A DNA stretch of 64,000 bases from Pseudomonas sp. Seg1 (lineage in GTDB: Bacteria; Pseudomonadota; Gammaproteobacteria; Pseudomonadales; Pseudomonadaceae), in NCBI RefSeq assembly GCF_018326005.1, contig NZ_AP021903.1, forward strand, positions 4,187,501 through 4,251,500, read 5' to 3'. How positions within the stretch are numbered: the stretch's first letter is position 1; each line of letters opens with the position of its first letter. Shown in pieces: positions 36,099 through 46,239 of the stretch. Below the pieces are notes generated by a model. The model was given only the letters and a program-made list of their open reading frames with translations. It was not told the DNA's origin and searched no databases. A program made the translations under genes and the position numbers.

Positions 36099-37412
36099 AT
36101 GCATACCCTTGCTCAATTGCGCGCCGGCGAATTGTCGGGCATTACACGGCTGGATCTGGCCTGTGGCCTGACCGAGTTCCCGTCGCAGATCTTCGACCTG
36201 GCCGACACCCTTGAGGTGCTCAATCTCAGCGGCAACGCCTTGAGCAGCCTGCCGGATGATCTGCACCGCCTGACCCGGCTGCGTGTGCTGTTCTGCTCCG
36301 ACAACCAGTTCACCGAACTGCCAGCCTGCCTCGGCCAATGCGCTGCGCTGAGCATGATCGGCTTCAAGGCCAACCGCATCGTCGAGGTGCCCGGCGCAGC
36401 GCTGCCGCCCTTACTGCGCTGGCTGATCCTCACCGACAACTGCATCGAAACCCTGCCGGACGAACTCGGCGAGCGCCCTTACCTGCAAAAACTCATGCTG
36501 GCGGGCAATCGCCTGCAATCGCTGCCCGCATCTTTAAGCGGTTGTCATCGCCTGGAACTGATCCGCATCGCCGCCAACCGCCTCACCGAGTTGCCCCCGG
36601 CGCTGCTGACATTGCCGAGCCTGACGTGGCTGGCCTACGCGGGTAATCCGCTGGAAACCGAGGCCGATGCCGCCGCCCTTGAAGCCACACCGCTGATCGA
36701 CTGGTCGGCGCTGCGTCTGGAGCAACAACTGGGCGAAGGCGCCTCTGGGGTGATTTCCCGGGCGATCTGGCAACGCGCCGACGTCTCGCAGCAGCCGGTC
36801 GCGGTGAAACTGTACAAAGGCGAGATGACCAGCGACGGCTCACCGCTGTATGAAATGAACGCCTGCATCACCGCAGGATTGCACCCGAATCTGATTCGCG
36901 TGGAAGGTCGTATTCATGGCCATCCCGACGGCCAACAGGGTCTGGTGATGCAACTGATTGATCCGAGCTTTCGCAACCTCGCGGCATTGCCGAGCCTGGC
37001 GTCATGCTCGCGGGATGTCTATGCCGAGGATTGCCGCTTCACCGCCGAGGTGGCGCTGAGCATTGCCAAGGGCATCGCTGCGGCGGCCGAGCATCTGCAT
37101 CAGCAAGGCATCACCCACGGCGATCTCTATGGACACAACATTCTGTTGAACGATCAGGGTGAGTGTTTACTGGGGGATTTCGGCGCGGCGTCGTTTCATG
37201 CCACCACGGATAACCTCGAAACGCGTGCGCTGCAACGCATCGAAGTAAGGGCGTTCGGGGTTTTGCTTGGGGAACTGCTGGCGCGGATCGACTCAGGGCT
37301 GAGCGATGAGCGGCGTGCGGTGCTGGAAGTACTGGAGCAGCGCTGCTGTCAGGCGGATGTGCTGGCGCGGCCGGGGTTCAGTGAGGTCGTGCAGCAATTG
37401 CAAAATCTCTGA
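36099..37412 (+). CDS. Leucine-rich-repeat serine/threonine protein kinase
   Basis: A 437-residue cytosolic protein. Residues about 35-195 hold six or so leucine-rich repeats (LEVLNLSGNALSSLPDDL and similar). Residues about 205-437 form a eukaryotic-type kinase: glycine loop LGEGASGVI, VAVKLYK lysine, HGDLYGHNIL catalytic loop and GDFGAAS. The Arg before the catalytic Asp is Gly (non-RD kinase). No membrane segment is seen. LRR-kinase fusions are uncommon in bacteria. The substrate is unknown. Confidence 0.85.
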   Translation: MHTLAQLRAGELSGITRLDLACGLTEFPSQIFDLADTLEVLNLSGNALSSLPDDLHRLTRLRVLFCSDNQFTELPACLGQCAALSMIGFKANRIVEVPGAALPPLLRWLILTDNCIETLPDELGERPYLQKLMLAGNRLQSLPASLSGCHRLELIRIAANRLTELPPALLTLPSLTWLAYAGNPLETEADAAALEATPLIDWSALRLEQQLGEGASGVISRAIWQRADVSQQPVAVKLYKGEMTSDGSPLYEMNACITAGLHPNLIRVEGRIHGHPDGQQGLVMQLIDPSFRNLAALPSLASCSRDVYAEDCRFTAEVALSIAKGIAAAAEHLHQQGITHGDLYGHNILLNDQGECLLGDFGAASFHATTDNLETRALQRIEVRAFGVLLGELLARIDSGLSDERRAVLEVLEQRCCQADVLARPGFSEVVQQLQNL

Positions 37413-37422
37413 TTAATACAAA

Positions 37423-37519
37423 CCCTGTGGCGAGGGAGCTTGCTCCCGCTCGGCTGCGCAGCAGTCGTCGCTTTGGGACGGCTTCGCCACCCAGCGGGAG
37501 CAAGCTCCCTCGCCACAGG
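37423..37519. repeat. REP pair (GGGAGCTTGCTCCC family)
   Basis: Inverted copies of TGTGGCGAGGGAGCTTGCTC lie between the convergent LRR kinase and YebC-like genes. Confidence 0.85.
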
Positions 37520-37535
37520 TCAGTTTTGAAACAAA

Positions 37536-38240
37536 TCAGCCAGCCAGACCGACGAACATATCCTGCACGTCGTCATGGTTGTCGAGGCCTTCAAGGAACG
37601 CTTCAACTTCAGCCATCTGCTCATCGCTCAAGCCGCTGACCGGGTTCTTCGGCTGGTAGCCCAGCTTGGCCGACAGCACGGTGAAACCTTGTTCCGGCAG
37701 GGCTTTCTGCACCGAATCGAGGTCGGTCGGATCGGTCAGGAACAGGGTCGCGCCCTCTTCACCGGGTTCAAAATCCTGGGCACCGGCTTCGATCGCGGCC
37801 ATTTCCGGATCGGCGTCCGGGGTGTCCGGCGACGCTTCGATCATGCCCACATGGTTGAAGTCCCAGGCCACCGAGCCCGAAGCCCCCAACTGGCCCTTGC
37901 GGAACGCCACGCGGATTTCCGCGACGGTGCGGTTGATGTTGTCGGTCACGCACTCGACGATCAGCGGCACCTGGTGCGGGGCAAAACCTTCGTAGGTCAC
38001 GCGATGGTATTGCACGGTTTCGCCCAACAGACCGGCGCCTTTCTTGATGGCGCGATCCAGGGTTTCCTTCGGCATCGAGGCTTTCTTGGCCTGTTCGACC
38101 ACCAGACGCAGGTGTGCGTTGGTGGTGGTATCGGCACCGTTGCGGGCAGCAATGGTGATTTCTTTCACCAGTTTGCCGAAGATTTTGCCCTTGGCGTTGG
38201 CTGCCGCTTCTTTGTGTTTAACCTTCCACTGTGCGCCCAT
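37536..38240 (-). CDS. YebC/PmpR-family protein (YeeN-type paralogue)
   Basis: A 234-residue TACO1-like protein. The N terminus [18 protein letters not shown] differs from the MAGHSKWANIKH of the ruvC-linked YebC and matches the YeeN-type branch. The rest shows [19 protein letters not shown] and [16 protein letters not shown]. Family members have been described as regulators and, more recently, as translation factors for difficult peptide runs. No operon partners. Confidence 0.92.
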   Translation of the reverse strand: MGAQWKVKHKEAAANAKGKIFGKLVKEITIAARNGADTTTNAHLRLVVEQAKKASMPKETLDRAIKKGAGLLGETVQYHRVTYEGFAPHQVPLIVECVTDNINRTVAEIRVAFRKGQLGASGSVAWDFNHVGMIEASPDTPDADPEMAAIEAGAQDFEPGEEGATLFLTDPTDLDSVQKALPEQGFTVLSAKLGYQPKNPVSGLSDEQMAEVEAFLEGLDNHDDVQDMFVGLAG

Positions 38241-38461
38241 TACTCACTCTCTTGATCTGTGGCGCCGAGACATCTATTGGCCGACGCGTGCCGGCCAGTT
38301 TATACGGCCTAAAGTCGGCAATCGACCAAAAAAATCCGATGTGGAATCGACTTCTTCACCAGAGCTTGTAGGGCGATTCTGAAAAACCCCTTTGACATAA
38401 CCATTCCGCGCTGGGGTTTCGTACCCTCTGAGACCCGTATTGCCTGACAGAGCCTGTGCGA

Positions 38462-39862
38462 ATGCTCAATGACAAGGAAAGTCCGTTCACCCTCACCCTG
38501 ACTGATAGCGGATTGTGCCTGCCGGTATTGCGCTTTCACGGCGAGGAAGCGCTCAACCAGCCCTATCGCTTCGACATCGAACTGATTGGCCTGGCGCCCG
38601 CCGTGACGCCGGGCGCATTGTTGCAGCAACCCGTGTTTCTGCGCCTGGACGACCAGCATGGGATTCACGGCGTGGTCCACAGTGCCAGCTGCGAACACCG
38701 CGGTACTCACCGGATCGGCTACCGACTTGTTGTGGTGCCAGCCCTGCAAAAGTTGGCGCAACCGAGCAAACGGCGTGTGTTCGTGCAACTGAGCGTGCCG
38801 CAGATCCTGCAGCAGTTGCTCGATGAAAATACCCTGCCTGACGATGGCTATCGGATTGAAATGACCGTGGGCCACTACCCGGCACGGCCGTTCTGCATCC
38901 AGTTCGACGAAAGCGATCTGGCGCTGCTGCACAGGCTTTGCGAAGAGGAAGGCATCCACTATCACTTTGAACACCGGGCGGACAGTCACATTGTCGTGTT
39001 CGCCGATGACAGCTTGAGCCTGCCGCAGGAACCGGCGCTGCTGCCGTTCACCGATGATGCGCAAGTGCCGTTGCCCAGTGTCAGCGCGCTGTACCAGCAT
39101 CACCACGCCGCGCCCATTGCGACGCTGCATGCCGTGCGCAATAGAGGGCCGCAGGCAAGCAGAGAAGCGGCCGCCAATCAGACCCCGGCCAATGCGCAAG
39201 CAACCCTGCCGTCACTGGAACAACGCCACAGTGAACAACGCAGTCGTCGCCACCTGGAGCGCCAACGTTGTCAGCACCGTTCGATCAATGGTCGCAGCGA
39301 CTGCATCGGTTTACTCAGCGGACATTTGCTGCAGGTGACGGAGCACCCGATCAACAGCTTCAACGAACAATGGCGGATCACCTCCATCCGCCACCAGGGT
39401 CAGCACCCATCGATTCTTGACCCGCGTCCGAGCGAACATCGCTATCACAACGACTTCACCGCTCAACCCTGGTCAAGCGACTTCCGCCCGCCGCTCAAAC
39501 AACCGCGCCCCGGCATCGCCGGCTACCATCTGGCGCAAGTGCTTGGCGCAACGGGGCAACCGGCACGACTCGATGAACAAGGGCGCGTCGCCGTCAGATT
39601 GTGGCCTGCGCAACCATCGTTAACCGCCGATAGCGATGCAATCTGGCTACCTGTCGCCATGACCCGAGCCAACGGCCGAGTCGCGCCCGATGACTTGCCT
39701 TGTGCAGGCAGTGAGGTATGGGTGAGTTTTCTTGATGGCGATCCGGACCGACCGATTCTATGCCTGGGCACCCAGCGCAATCCGCCGCCGCACAAAACAC
39801 CGCCCCTGCACGACGACAGCTTGTTGCTCGACTGGCTGCTCAATCAGCCGCACTCCCTGTAG
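38462..39862 (+). CDS. Type VI secretion VgrG-type spike protein, short orphan
   Basis: A 466-residue VgrG. The gp27-like part (1 to about 330) contains YHFEHRADSHIVVFAD and FNEQWRITSIRHQGQ, and is followed by the gp5-like OB fold (about 355-440, GRVAVRLWPAQP and GSEVWVSFLDGDPDRPILCLGT). It ends soon after the OB fold, so the DUF2345 needle and any effector extension of 600-700-residue VgrGs are missing. A GTG two codons upstream (38456) is an alternative start. No other T6SS gene, effector or adaptor lies nearby. Confidence 0.87.
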   Translation: MLNDKESPFTLTLTDSGLCLPVLRFHGEEALNQPYRFDIELIGLAPAVTPGALLQQPVFLRLDDQHGIHGVVHSASCEHRGTHRIGYRLVVVPALQKLAQPSKRRVFVQLSVPQILQQLLDENTLPDDGYRIEMTVGHYPARPFCIQFDESDLALLHRLCEEEGIHYHFEHRADSHIVVFADDSLSLPQEPALLPFTDDAQVPLPSVSALYQHHHAAPIATLHAVRNRGPQASREAAANQTPANAQATLPSLEQRHSEQRSRRHLERQRCQHRSINGRSDCIGLLSGHLLQVTEHPINSFNEQWRITSIRHQGQHPSILDPRPSEHRYHNDFTAQPWSSDFRPPLKQPRPGIAGYHLAQVLGATGQPARLDEQGRVAVRLWPAQPSLTADSDAIWLPVAMTRANGRVAPDDLPCAGSEVWVSFLDGDPDRPILCLGTQRNPPPHKTPPLHDDSLLLDWLLNQPHSL

Positions 39863-39868
39863 GCGCCG

Positions 39869-41260
39869 TCAGCCCTTGTCGGCCTTGCCCGCCGCCGCTG
39901 CAAATTTCGCCAGGCGTACGTCCAGATGCCGGGGGCGCCGGCCATGATCTTCGGCGCGCTCCTTGCGGCGGATGGCGTTGCGCACCATCAGCGAGCCGAG
40001 GTAACGGATCGGCTCCGGCGGAAAATACCCCAGCGGCCCGTTGACCAGTGGCGAGCGGGTCCACGGGTTATCCAGGCCCTGCACCAGCGACGCGAGAATC
40101 TGCCCGCCCATGTGACACGGGCCGACACCGCTGCCGGAGTAACCAAAGCCGTAAAACACATTGCCGCTATTGCTCATCTGGCCAAAGAACGGCAAACCGG
40201 TGACCGAGCGATCCGAGGGCCCATTCCACGTCGCATCGATTTTTACTTCGGCAAACGCCGGGAAAAAGTCGCCGAGACTGCGCTTGAGCAAGCCCGCATA
40301 CGGCGATGGCTGATCGAACACCGGCAGCATTCGCCCGCCATAGGCAAAGGTGTTGCCGCCCTTGCCGAGCATGATCCGGCCGTCAGCGGTGTTGTGGTAG
40401 TAGTGCACGAAAATCCGCGAGTCGAGCACGGTGACGCCACTGGTCAAACCGATGTCCTGCAACAGATCCGGACGCGGTTCGGTGATCAGCATGTCGCTGG
40501 AGACAATCGCCACACTGCGTTCGAACTGTGGAAAGGCACGGGCCATCCACGCGTTCATCGCCAGCACCACACGGTCGGCGATGACGTTGCCGTTCGCCGT
40601 CTGGATCCGCGCCGGGCGCCCTTCTTCGAGGCCGGTCATCGCCGTGTTTTCGTGGATTTTTACCCCCAATTGCAACGCCACCCGGCGCAATCCGCGCACC
40701 AGTTTGCCCGGTTGCACACTGGCCGCCGCTGGCGAAAACCAGCCTTCCAGATGCTTGCTCGACCCGGCCATGCGCTGCACATCGGCGACCGGACGTTGGC
40801 TGAACGAGTTGATGCCGTTGCGCTCAAGCGCCGCGATCACTGCATCTGTCGAGCCGACCTGCGCCTGATTGGTCGCGGTGTACAAGGTGCCGTCGAGACG
40901 GTATTCGGCATCGACGCCGTACTGCTCGCAGAACTCGCCGATGGCGTGAATGCTGCGCTCGGACTCCTTGACCAGGCGCACTGCTTCCTCGACACCGAAC
41001 AAGCGCTCGAGGGTGAAATACTTGGCCGACCACGACAGCGCACAGCCGCCATTGCGGCCACTGGCGCCGGCGCCGCAGATGTCGGCCTCGATCAACAGCA
41101 CATCGAGTTCGGGGTTCTGTTGCTTGAGCATGATTGCCGTCCACAATCCGGTGTAACCACCGCCGACGATGCACACATCGGTGCGGACTTCGCCTTGCAG
41201 AGGTGGGCAAGTCGCCGACGTATCGGCCTGCAAGGCCTGCTCCAGCCAAAACGGTCTCAT
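39869..41260 (-). CDS. FAD-dependent oxidoreductase (DAO family) of the aminoethylphosphonate cluster
   Basis: A 463-residue glycine-oxidase-like flavoenzyme with the Rossmann loop IVGGGYTGLWTAI (about 30-42) and a C-terminal GFGYSGSGVGPCHMGG. Family members oxidise secondary or primary amines; homologues beside phnW/phnX in other pseudomonads have been linked to N-methylated or hydroxylated aminoethylphosphonate breakdown. The start at 41260 gives MRPFWLEQAL. It lies 72 bp after the MFS gene in the same direction. Confidence 0.82.
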   Translation of the reverse strand: MRPFWLEQALQADTSATCPPLQGEVRTDVCIVGGGYTGLWTAIMLKQQNPELDVLLIEADICGAGASGRNGGCALSWSAKYFTLERLFGVEEAVRLVKESERSIHAIGEFCEQYGVDAEYRLDGTLYTATNQAQVGSTDAVIAALERNGINSFSQRPVADVQRMAGSSKHLEGWFSPAAASVQPGKLVRGLRRVALQLGVKIHENTAMTGLEEGRPARIQTANGNVIADRVVLAMNAWMARAFPQFERSVAIVSSDMLITEPRPDLLQDIGLTSGVTVLDSRIFVHYYHNTADGRIMLGKGGNTFAYGGRMLPVFDQPSPYAGLLKRSLGDFFPAFAEVKIDATWNGPSDRSVTGLPFFGQMSNSGNVFYGFGYSGSGVGPCHMGGQILASLVQGLDNPWTRSPLVNGPLGYFPPEPIRYLGSLMVRNAIRRKERAEDHGRRPRHLDVRLAKFAAAAGKADKG

Positions 41261-41332
41261 GGGTTTTCTCCAGTCAGTGGGCCACGGCACAGCCTGCCGC
41301 GAACGCCGCAGCAGGCCACGAGGCAAGGGTTT

Positions 41333-42658
41333 TCAGGTACGCAGCGGTTTGATCGTCAGCCGGCAATTGGGAATTGAGGCGCGCGGCTCCATCAGGCCAA
41401 CCGGGCGGCTGTTCCAGTGTGGAATCAGCACCAGCGCCGAGAACAGCGCGCATCCGGCGAAGACGATGAACACCGTCACCGAATCGAAGTACCCAGGCAG
41501 CAAGCCACCGAGCACCGCGCCGACCGAGCCGCAGCCGTTGACGAATCCGGCCGCCGTGGCGCCCGCCTTGGCTTTTCCGAAGTCGATGGCGGCCGCGCCG
41601 CTGATCATCGAGTCCGGGCCGTAGAGGGTCAGGCCCATGACAAACAGCAGCGCCACCACCAGCAACACGCTGCCGGTGTGTAACGCGCCCATGAACAACG
41701 CCAGCGTCACGGTCAGTGCCAACAGACTCAGCACGCAGGCCGGCATGCGCCGGGCGCCGAAAAGTTTGTCCGAAGCCAGACCGATCATGATTGGCCCGAG
41801 CAACCCGGCCAGTTCAAAAGACGTGGGAATGATCGCCGCGCCAACCTTGCCGACGCTGGGCATTTGCTCGAAAACGATCACAGGCCCCCACAACAGAATC
41901 GCGTAACGCGCCGGTTTCAGCATGAAATACGCAAGACCGAGCACCAGCACCGTGCGGTTGCGCAGGATCTCCTTCAACGGCTCCCACACACTGAGTTTAC
42001 TGTTGGCTTCGGCCTCTTCAGCAGTCAGTTCCGGCTCCGGTTCCACCGCTGGCAGGCCGACGTCTTCCGGTTTGTCGCGCTGGAAGATAAAGAACAGAAC
42101 AGCCACCACCGCCACCACCACCGCGCTGGAGATAAACGCCGCGTGCCAGGTACCGACCAGCGTGTACGCCCACCAACCGGCGAATGGCGACGCCACCAGA
42201 CCGCCAAAGGCGTAGCAGGAACTCCACAACCCGAGCACGCGCCCGCGCTGCTCGGAAGGGAAAAAACTGCCCAGGTTTTTACACAAGCCCGACCATCCGG
42301 TGGACTGCGCCAACCCCTGGATCAACATGCAGGTGGCGAAAATCGGCAACGTCGCAAAACTGCCCATCACCAGCGCCGCCGCCGCGGAGATCAGCAAGCC
42401 ACCGAGCACCACGACCCGTGGGCCAAAGCGGTCGGCGAGCATGCCCCAGGTGAATTGGCCGATGGCGTATGCCGCCAGATAGATCGCATCGAGGTTGGCC
42501 ATGGCCATCTTGTCGAGCATGAACGTCGGGTCTTCGCCGATGCCCAGTTTGGCCACCGAGAACGCTTTGCGAGTGAAGTAGAAAGCGGCGTATGCAAGCC
42601 AGGTGATCGCGAAAATCTGCATGCGCCAACGCGCAATGGTGCCGATGTGCTTGTTCAT
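41333..42658 (-). CDS. MFS carrier of the organophosphate:phosphate antiporter (OPA) type
   Basis: A 441-residue membrane protein with about 12 helices and GlpT/UhpT-like features: AFYFTRKAFSVAK near the N terminus and a central charged loop with many Glu. In this cluster the likely cargo is 2-aminoethylphosphonate or a related phosphonate, inferred from neighbours. The start at 42658 (MNKHIG) fits the family; a longer reading to 42808 crosses the intergenic region. Confidence 0.87.
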   Translation of the reverse strand: MNKHIGTIARWRMQIFAITWLAYAAFYFTRKAFSVAKLGIGEDPTFMLDKMAMANLDAIYLAAYAIGQFTWGMLADRFGPRVVVLGGLLISAAAALVMGSFATLPIFATCMLIQGLAQSTGWSGLCKNLGSFFPSEQRGRVLGLWSSCYAFGGLVASPFAGWWAYTLVGTWHAAFISSAVVVAVVAVLFFIFQRDKPEDVGLPAVEPEPELTAEEAEANSKLSVWEPLKEILRNRTVLVLGLAYFMLKPARYAILLWGPVIVFEQMPSVGKVGAAIIPTSFELAGLLGPIMIGLASDKLFGARRMPACVLSLLALTVTLALFMGALHTGSVLLVVALLFVMGLTLYGPDSMISGAAAIDFGKAKAGATAAGFVNGCGSVGAVLGGLLPGYFDSVTVFIVFAGCALFSALVLIPHWNSRPVGLMEPRASIPNCRLTIKPLRT

Positions 42659-42940
42659 GGTGGTTCTGACCTCAGGGTGTGAGTGTGCCGGCAGAATCGT
42701 TGAGTAAACGCCTGTGTTTTTTATTGTTGAGCACTGCGATATCACCCCATCCCTATGGCGATACCGGTCAGATGAGTCCTGCTTTTGCACACGCAGGCTC
42801 ATCGCCAACCCTGCTGTCCGAGCGGGCAGTCAGCGATGGCGTGAGCGGATCAAAGCAATTACTGTTTAATAAATAAAATCGATTTATCGTATTTCACACA
42901 TAAGCTCAGCTTGTTACTGACCGTTTAATCAGGAGCCACC

Positions 42941-43813
42941 ATGTCTGTCTCCCACGCTCAGCTCAAAGCGTTTCATGCCGTGGCCGTACACGGAAGCTTC
43001 ACCAAAGCCGCCGAGCGGCTTTTCCTCACGCAACCGGCGATTTCCGACCAGGTGCGCAAACTGGAAGAACGCTTCGGCGTTCTGCTGTTTCATCGCAATA
43101 AACGTTCGGTACGCCTGACGGATCTGGGCGAGCGCTTGCTGGCGATTACCCAGCGCCTGTTTGTGATTGAAGCCGAAGCACAGGAATTGTTGCAGGAGTC
43201 CCAGGCCTTGCAGACCGGCAGCCTGATTCTGGCGGTGGATGCGCCGGTGCATGTGCTGCCGCAGATCGCGCGATTTTGCGAGCGCTATCCGGGGATCAGC
43301 GTGAAGATCGAGACCGGCAACACCGATGAATCACTGTTTCGGCTGTTCAACTATCAGGCCGATCTGGCGCTGCTGGGCCGCGATGTCAGTGATGAGCGCT
43401 TGCTCTGCGTGCCACTGCGCAACGATCCGATGGTGGCGTTCGTGTCGCGCAATCATCCGTGGGCCGAACGCGAGTCGATCTGTCTGGCGGACCTCGACGA
43501 CACGCCGCTGGTGTTGCGCGAACATGGTTCGGTGACGCGGCAGACGCTGGAAGAGGAAATGGCCCGGGCCGGATTTCGCATACGCCCGGCCATTCAGGTC
43601 GAAGGCCGGGAAGCGGCACGCGAGGCGGTGGTGGTGGGGATTGGTGTCGGGGTGGTGTCGGCGGCGGAGTTTGGTGCGGATTCGCGGGTGTGCGCATTGC
43701 CGATCATCGATTGCACCCGGCGCTTGACCGAGACACTGGTGTGTTTGCGCGAGCAGAGCTCGCGGCGGGTGGTGGCGACTTTCCTGGAGATGGTCCGGGA
43801 GAGTCTTGTGTAA
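42941..43813 (+). CDS. LysR-family regulator, probably of the phosphonate transport genes
   Basis: A 290-residue LTTR with an N-terminal helix-turn-helix (SFTKAAERLFLTQPAISDQV). It diverges from the MFS/oxidoreductase pair across 282 bp, so it is the likely regulator of that pair. It is paralogous to the LysR at 44006. Confidence 0.88.
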   Translation: MSVSHAQLKAFHAVAVHGSFTKAAERLFLTQPAISDQVRKLEERFGVLLFHRNKRSVRLTDLGERLLAITQRLFVIEAEAQELLQESQALQTGSLILAVDAPVHVLPQIARFCERYPGISVKIETGNTDESLFRLFNYQADLALLGRDVSDERLLCVPLRNDPMVAFVSRNHPWAERESICLADLDDTPLVLREHGSVTRQTLEEEMARAGFRIRPAIQVEGREAAREAVVVGIGVGVVSAAEFGADSRVCALPIIDCTRRLTETLVCLREQSSRRVVATFLEMVRESLV

Positions 43814-43825
43814 TCAGGACCTGCC

Positions 43826-43990
43826 CCATCGCTGGCAAGCCAGCTCCCACAGGGATTCAGCCGTTCACACATTTTGTGTACACCAGAAAAACCTGTAGGA
43901 GCTGGCTTACCAGCCCCCACAGGGATTCAGCCCGTTCACACATTTTGTGTACACCAGAAAAACCTGTAGGAGCTGGCTTGCCAGCGATGA
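43826..43990. repeat. REP elements with tandem duplication
   Basis: Two 70-71 bp units (43841-43910 and 43911-43981) are nearly identical: each starts CAGCYCCCACAGGGATTCAG and carries the same spacer and half REP. A left ATCGCTGGCAAGCCAGC arm precedes them. It appears that a REP pair lost and regained an arm by tandem duplication. Confidence 0.8.
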
Positions 43991-44005
43991 ATGCGCCACG
44001 GTGTA

Positions 44006-44866
44006 TCAGACTGGTGCGAGACCAAAAAACGCCTGAATCAAGCGCAACTCCCGTCGCCGCTCCATGCAGCCGATCATGTGCCGATTGACCAATCCCTCGC
44101 CAATAATCGGAATCGCTACCACTCGCGGGTCATGGCTGACTTCCACCGAGGACACCACGCCCACCCCCAGTTCCGCCGCCACCGCTTCCGTTACTGCCTC
44201 GCGGCTGTCCAGTTCCAGCAACACCCGCGGCTGGATCGACGCCTGCGTACAGGCCTGGTCAAACGTGCGCCGGGTAATCGAACTCGGCTCACGCAGCACC
44301 ATGATCACTTGATCCAGCTCTTTGAGTTTCACGTCTAAAGCGCGCGCCGCCCACGGATGCCCTGCCGGCACCAACGCGCAAATCCGCGACTCGCTCAGCG
44401 CCTGCAAATGCAAGCCTTTACGCGGTTCGACTTCGGTCAGCACGGCTACGTCGGCGTGTTCGGATAACAGCGCCGTCAGGGTTTCCTGCGCATTGCCCAA
44501 GCGCAGATTGACCGTGATCCCCGGATAGCGCGCACGCAGACTGGCGAGCATCGGCATCACCATGTGCGGGCCATCCGCCGCCACTTCCAGCCGCCCGGTG
44601 AGCAATTGCCGGTTGGCTTCGAGCATCGTCTGCGCTTCTTCCGCCAGCCCGAACATCGCCCGGGTAATGGCCGCCAGTTTGGTGCCCTCCTCCGTCAGTT
44701 CCACCCGTCGCGCAGTGCGTCGCAGCAAGGTGATCTGGTAGTGCTCCTCCAGCGCCTTGATGTGTCCGGTGACCGCCGGTTGGCTGATAAACAGGCGCGC
44801 GGCGGCACGGGTGAAGCTGCCCTCACGGGCCACGGCATCAAAGGCGCGGAGCTGGAACAGATTCAT
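44006..44866 (-). CDS. LysR-family regulator divergent from phnW
   Basis: A 286-residue LTTR with the N-terminal helix-turn-helix SFTRAAARLFISQPAVTGHI. Its divergent placement 112 bp from phnW matches regulators of 2-aminoethylphosphonate use described in other bacteria. A palindrome lies in the gap. The inducer would be the phosphonate or phosphonoacetaldehyde, by inference. Confidence 0.88.
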   Translation of the reverse strand: MNLFQLRAFDAVAREGSFTRAAARLFISQPAVTGHIKALEEHYQITLLRRTARRVELTEEGTKLAAITRAMFGLAEEAQTMLEANRQLLTGRLEVAADGPHMVMPMLASLRARYPGITVNLRLGNAQETLTALLSEHADVAVLTEVEPRKGLHLQALSESRICALVPAGHPWAARALDVKLKELDQVIMVLREPSSITRRTFDQACTQASIQPRVLLELDSREAVTEAVAAELGVGVVSSVEVSHDPRVVAIPIIGEGLVNRHMIGCMERRRELRLIQAFFGLAPV

Positions 44867-44913
44867 GAATAACTCTCACTGATGGCTGGCATAACAACAA
44901 ACAATTTGATTGA

Positions 44914-44930
44914 TGCAACGGCGAATTGCA
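44914..44930. promoter_or_regulatory. Candidate LysR operator before phnW
   Basis: TGCAA (44914-44918) and TTGCA (44926-44930) form a perfect five-base inverted repeat with 7-bp spacing, in the divergent gap between the LysR gene and phnW. Confidence 0.5.
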
Positions 44931-44978
44931 ACGTATGCCCCGTAGCTTCATCCCCCAGCGCAATCCGAGGACACACGA

Positions 44979-46088
44979 ATGAGTATCGCCGAACCCATCC
45001 TGCTCACTCCCGGCCCGTTGACCACTTCGGCCCGCACCCGCCAGGCGATGATGGTCGACTGGGGGTCATGGGATGACCGCTTCAATCAACTGACCGCCAG
45101 CCTTTGCGAACAACTGCTGGCGATCCTCAATGGCGCCGCGACCCATGAATGCGTGCCCCTGCAAGGCAGCGGCACCTTCGCGGTTGAAGCGGCCATCGGC
45201 ACACTGGTGCCACGCGACGGCAAAGTGCTGGTGCTGATCAACGGCGCTTATGGCAAGCGTCTGGCGAAGATCTGCGAAGTGCTCGGCCGATCTTTCAGTA
45301 CCTTCGAAACCGCTGAAGACGAACCGACTACCGCTGCTGACGTCGATCGTCTGCTGCGCGCCGACGTCTCCATCACCCACGTCGCCTTGATTCACTGCGA
45401 AACCAGCACCGGCATCCTCAATCCGTTGCCAGAGATCGCCCAGGTTGTTCAGCAACACGGCAAACGTCTGATCATCGATGCCATGAGTTCCTTCGGCGCA
45501 CTGCCGGTGGATGCGCAGCACGTGCCGTTCGATGCGCTGATCGCCGCGTCCGGCAAATGCCTGGAAGGCGTGCCGGGGATGGGTTTTGTTTTCGCTCGCA
45601 AAGAGTCGCTGGCTGCGGCGGCCGGCAATTCGCATTCGCTGGCGATGGACCTGTTCGACCAGCACGCCTACATGAAAAAAACCGGCCAGTGGCGCTTCAC
45701 CCCGCCGACCCACGTGGTCGCGGCGCTGCACGAAGCCTTGCTGCAATACAACGAAGAAGGCGGCCTGCCGGCACGGCACGCGCGCTACGTCGCCAACTGT
45801 CAGGCCCTGATGGAAGAGATGGGCAAGCTGGGTTTGCGCAGCTTCCTGCCGGCGGCCATTCAGGCGCCGATCATCGCCACGTTTCATGCGCCGAAAGATC
45901 CGCGTTACCAGTTCAAGGATTTCTACGAACGGGTCAAGGCCAAGGGTTACATCCTCTACCCCGGCAAACTGACCCAGGTCGAAACCTTCCGCGTTGGCTG
46001 CATTGGTCACGTCAGCCCGGACGAAATGCGCCAGGCCGTCGCGGCCGTGGGCGAAGTACTGCGCGAGATGGAAGTCCTCGAAATCTGA
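44979..46088 (+). CDS. phnW: 2-aminoethylphosphonate:pyruvate aminotransferase
   Basis: A 369-residue class V PLP enzyme. The PLP lysine is visible in [11 protein letters not shown] (about residue 194). LTPGPLTTS at the N terminus and [19 protein letters not shown] near the C terminus are PhnW hallmarks. It converts 2-aminoethylphosphonate and pyruvate to phosphonoacetaldehyde and alanine. phnX follows 151 bp downstream, with a REP pair between. Confidence 0.95.
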   Translation: MSIAEPILLTPGPLTTSARTRQAMMVDWGSWDDRFNQLTASLCEQLLAILNGAATHECVPLQGSGTFAVEAAIGTLVPRDGKVLVLINGAYGKRLAKICEVLGRSFSTFETAEDEPTTAADVDRLLRADVSITHVALIHCETSTGILNPLPEIAQVVQQHGKRLIIDAMSSFGALPVDAQHVPFDALIAASGKCLEGVPGMGFVFARKESLAAAAGNSHSLAMDLFDQHAYMKKTGQWRFTPPTHVVAALHEALLQYNEEGGLPARHARYVANCQALMEEMGKLGLRSFLPAAIQAPIIATFHAPKDPRYQFKDFYERVKAKGYILYPGKLTQVETFRVGCIGHVSPDEMRQAVAAVGEVLREMEVLEI

Positions 46089-46098
46089 TCCGACTTGA

Positions 46099-46195
46099 TC
46101 CCTGTGGGAGCGGGCTTGCCCGCGATAGCGGTATGACATTCAGCATAAATGTCGACTGAAAGTGCCCCATCGCGGGCAAGCCCGCTCCCACAGGA
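46099..46195. repeat. REP pair between phnW and phnX
   Basis: Inverted copies of GTGGGAGCGGGCTTGCCCGC enclose about 35 bp inside the phnWX gene pair. Confidence 0.85.
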
Positions 46196-46239
46196 TCGCC
46201 GAACCTTTTGAATAGCTTGTTCTCATAGGAATCTTTGCC

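Noticed and set aside
43826..43990. CRISPR-like tandem repeat
   Set aside because: Only two units, built from REP arms, without distinct spacers or cas genes.
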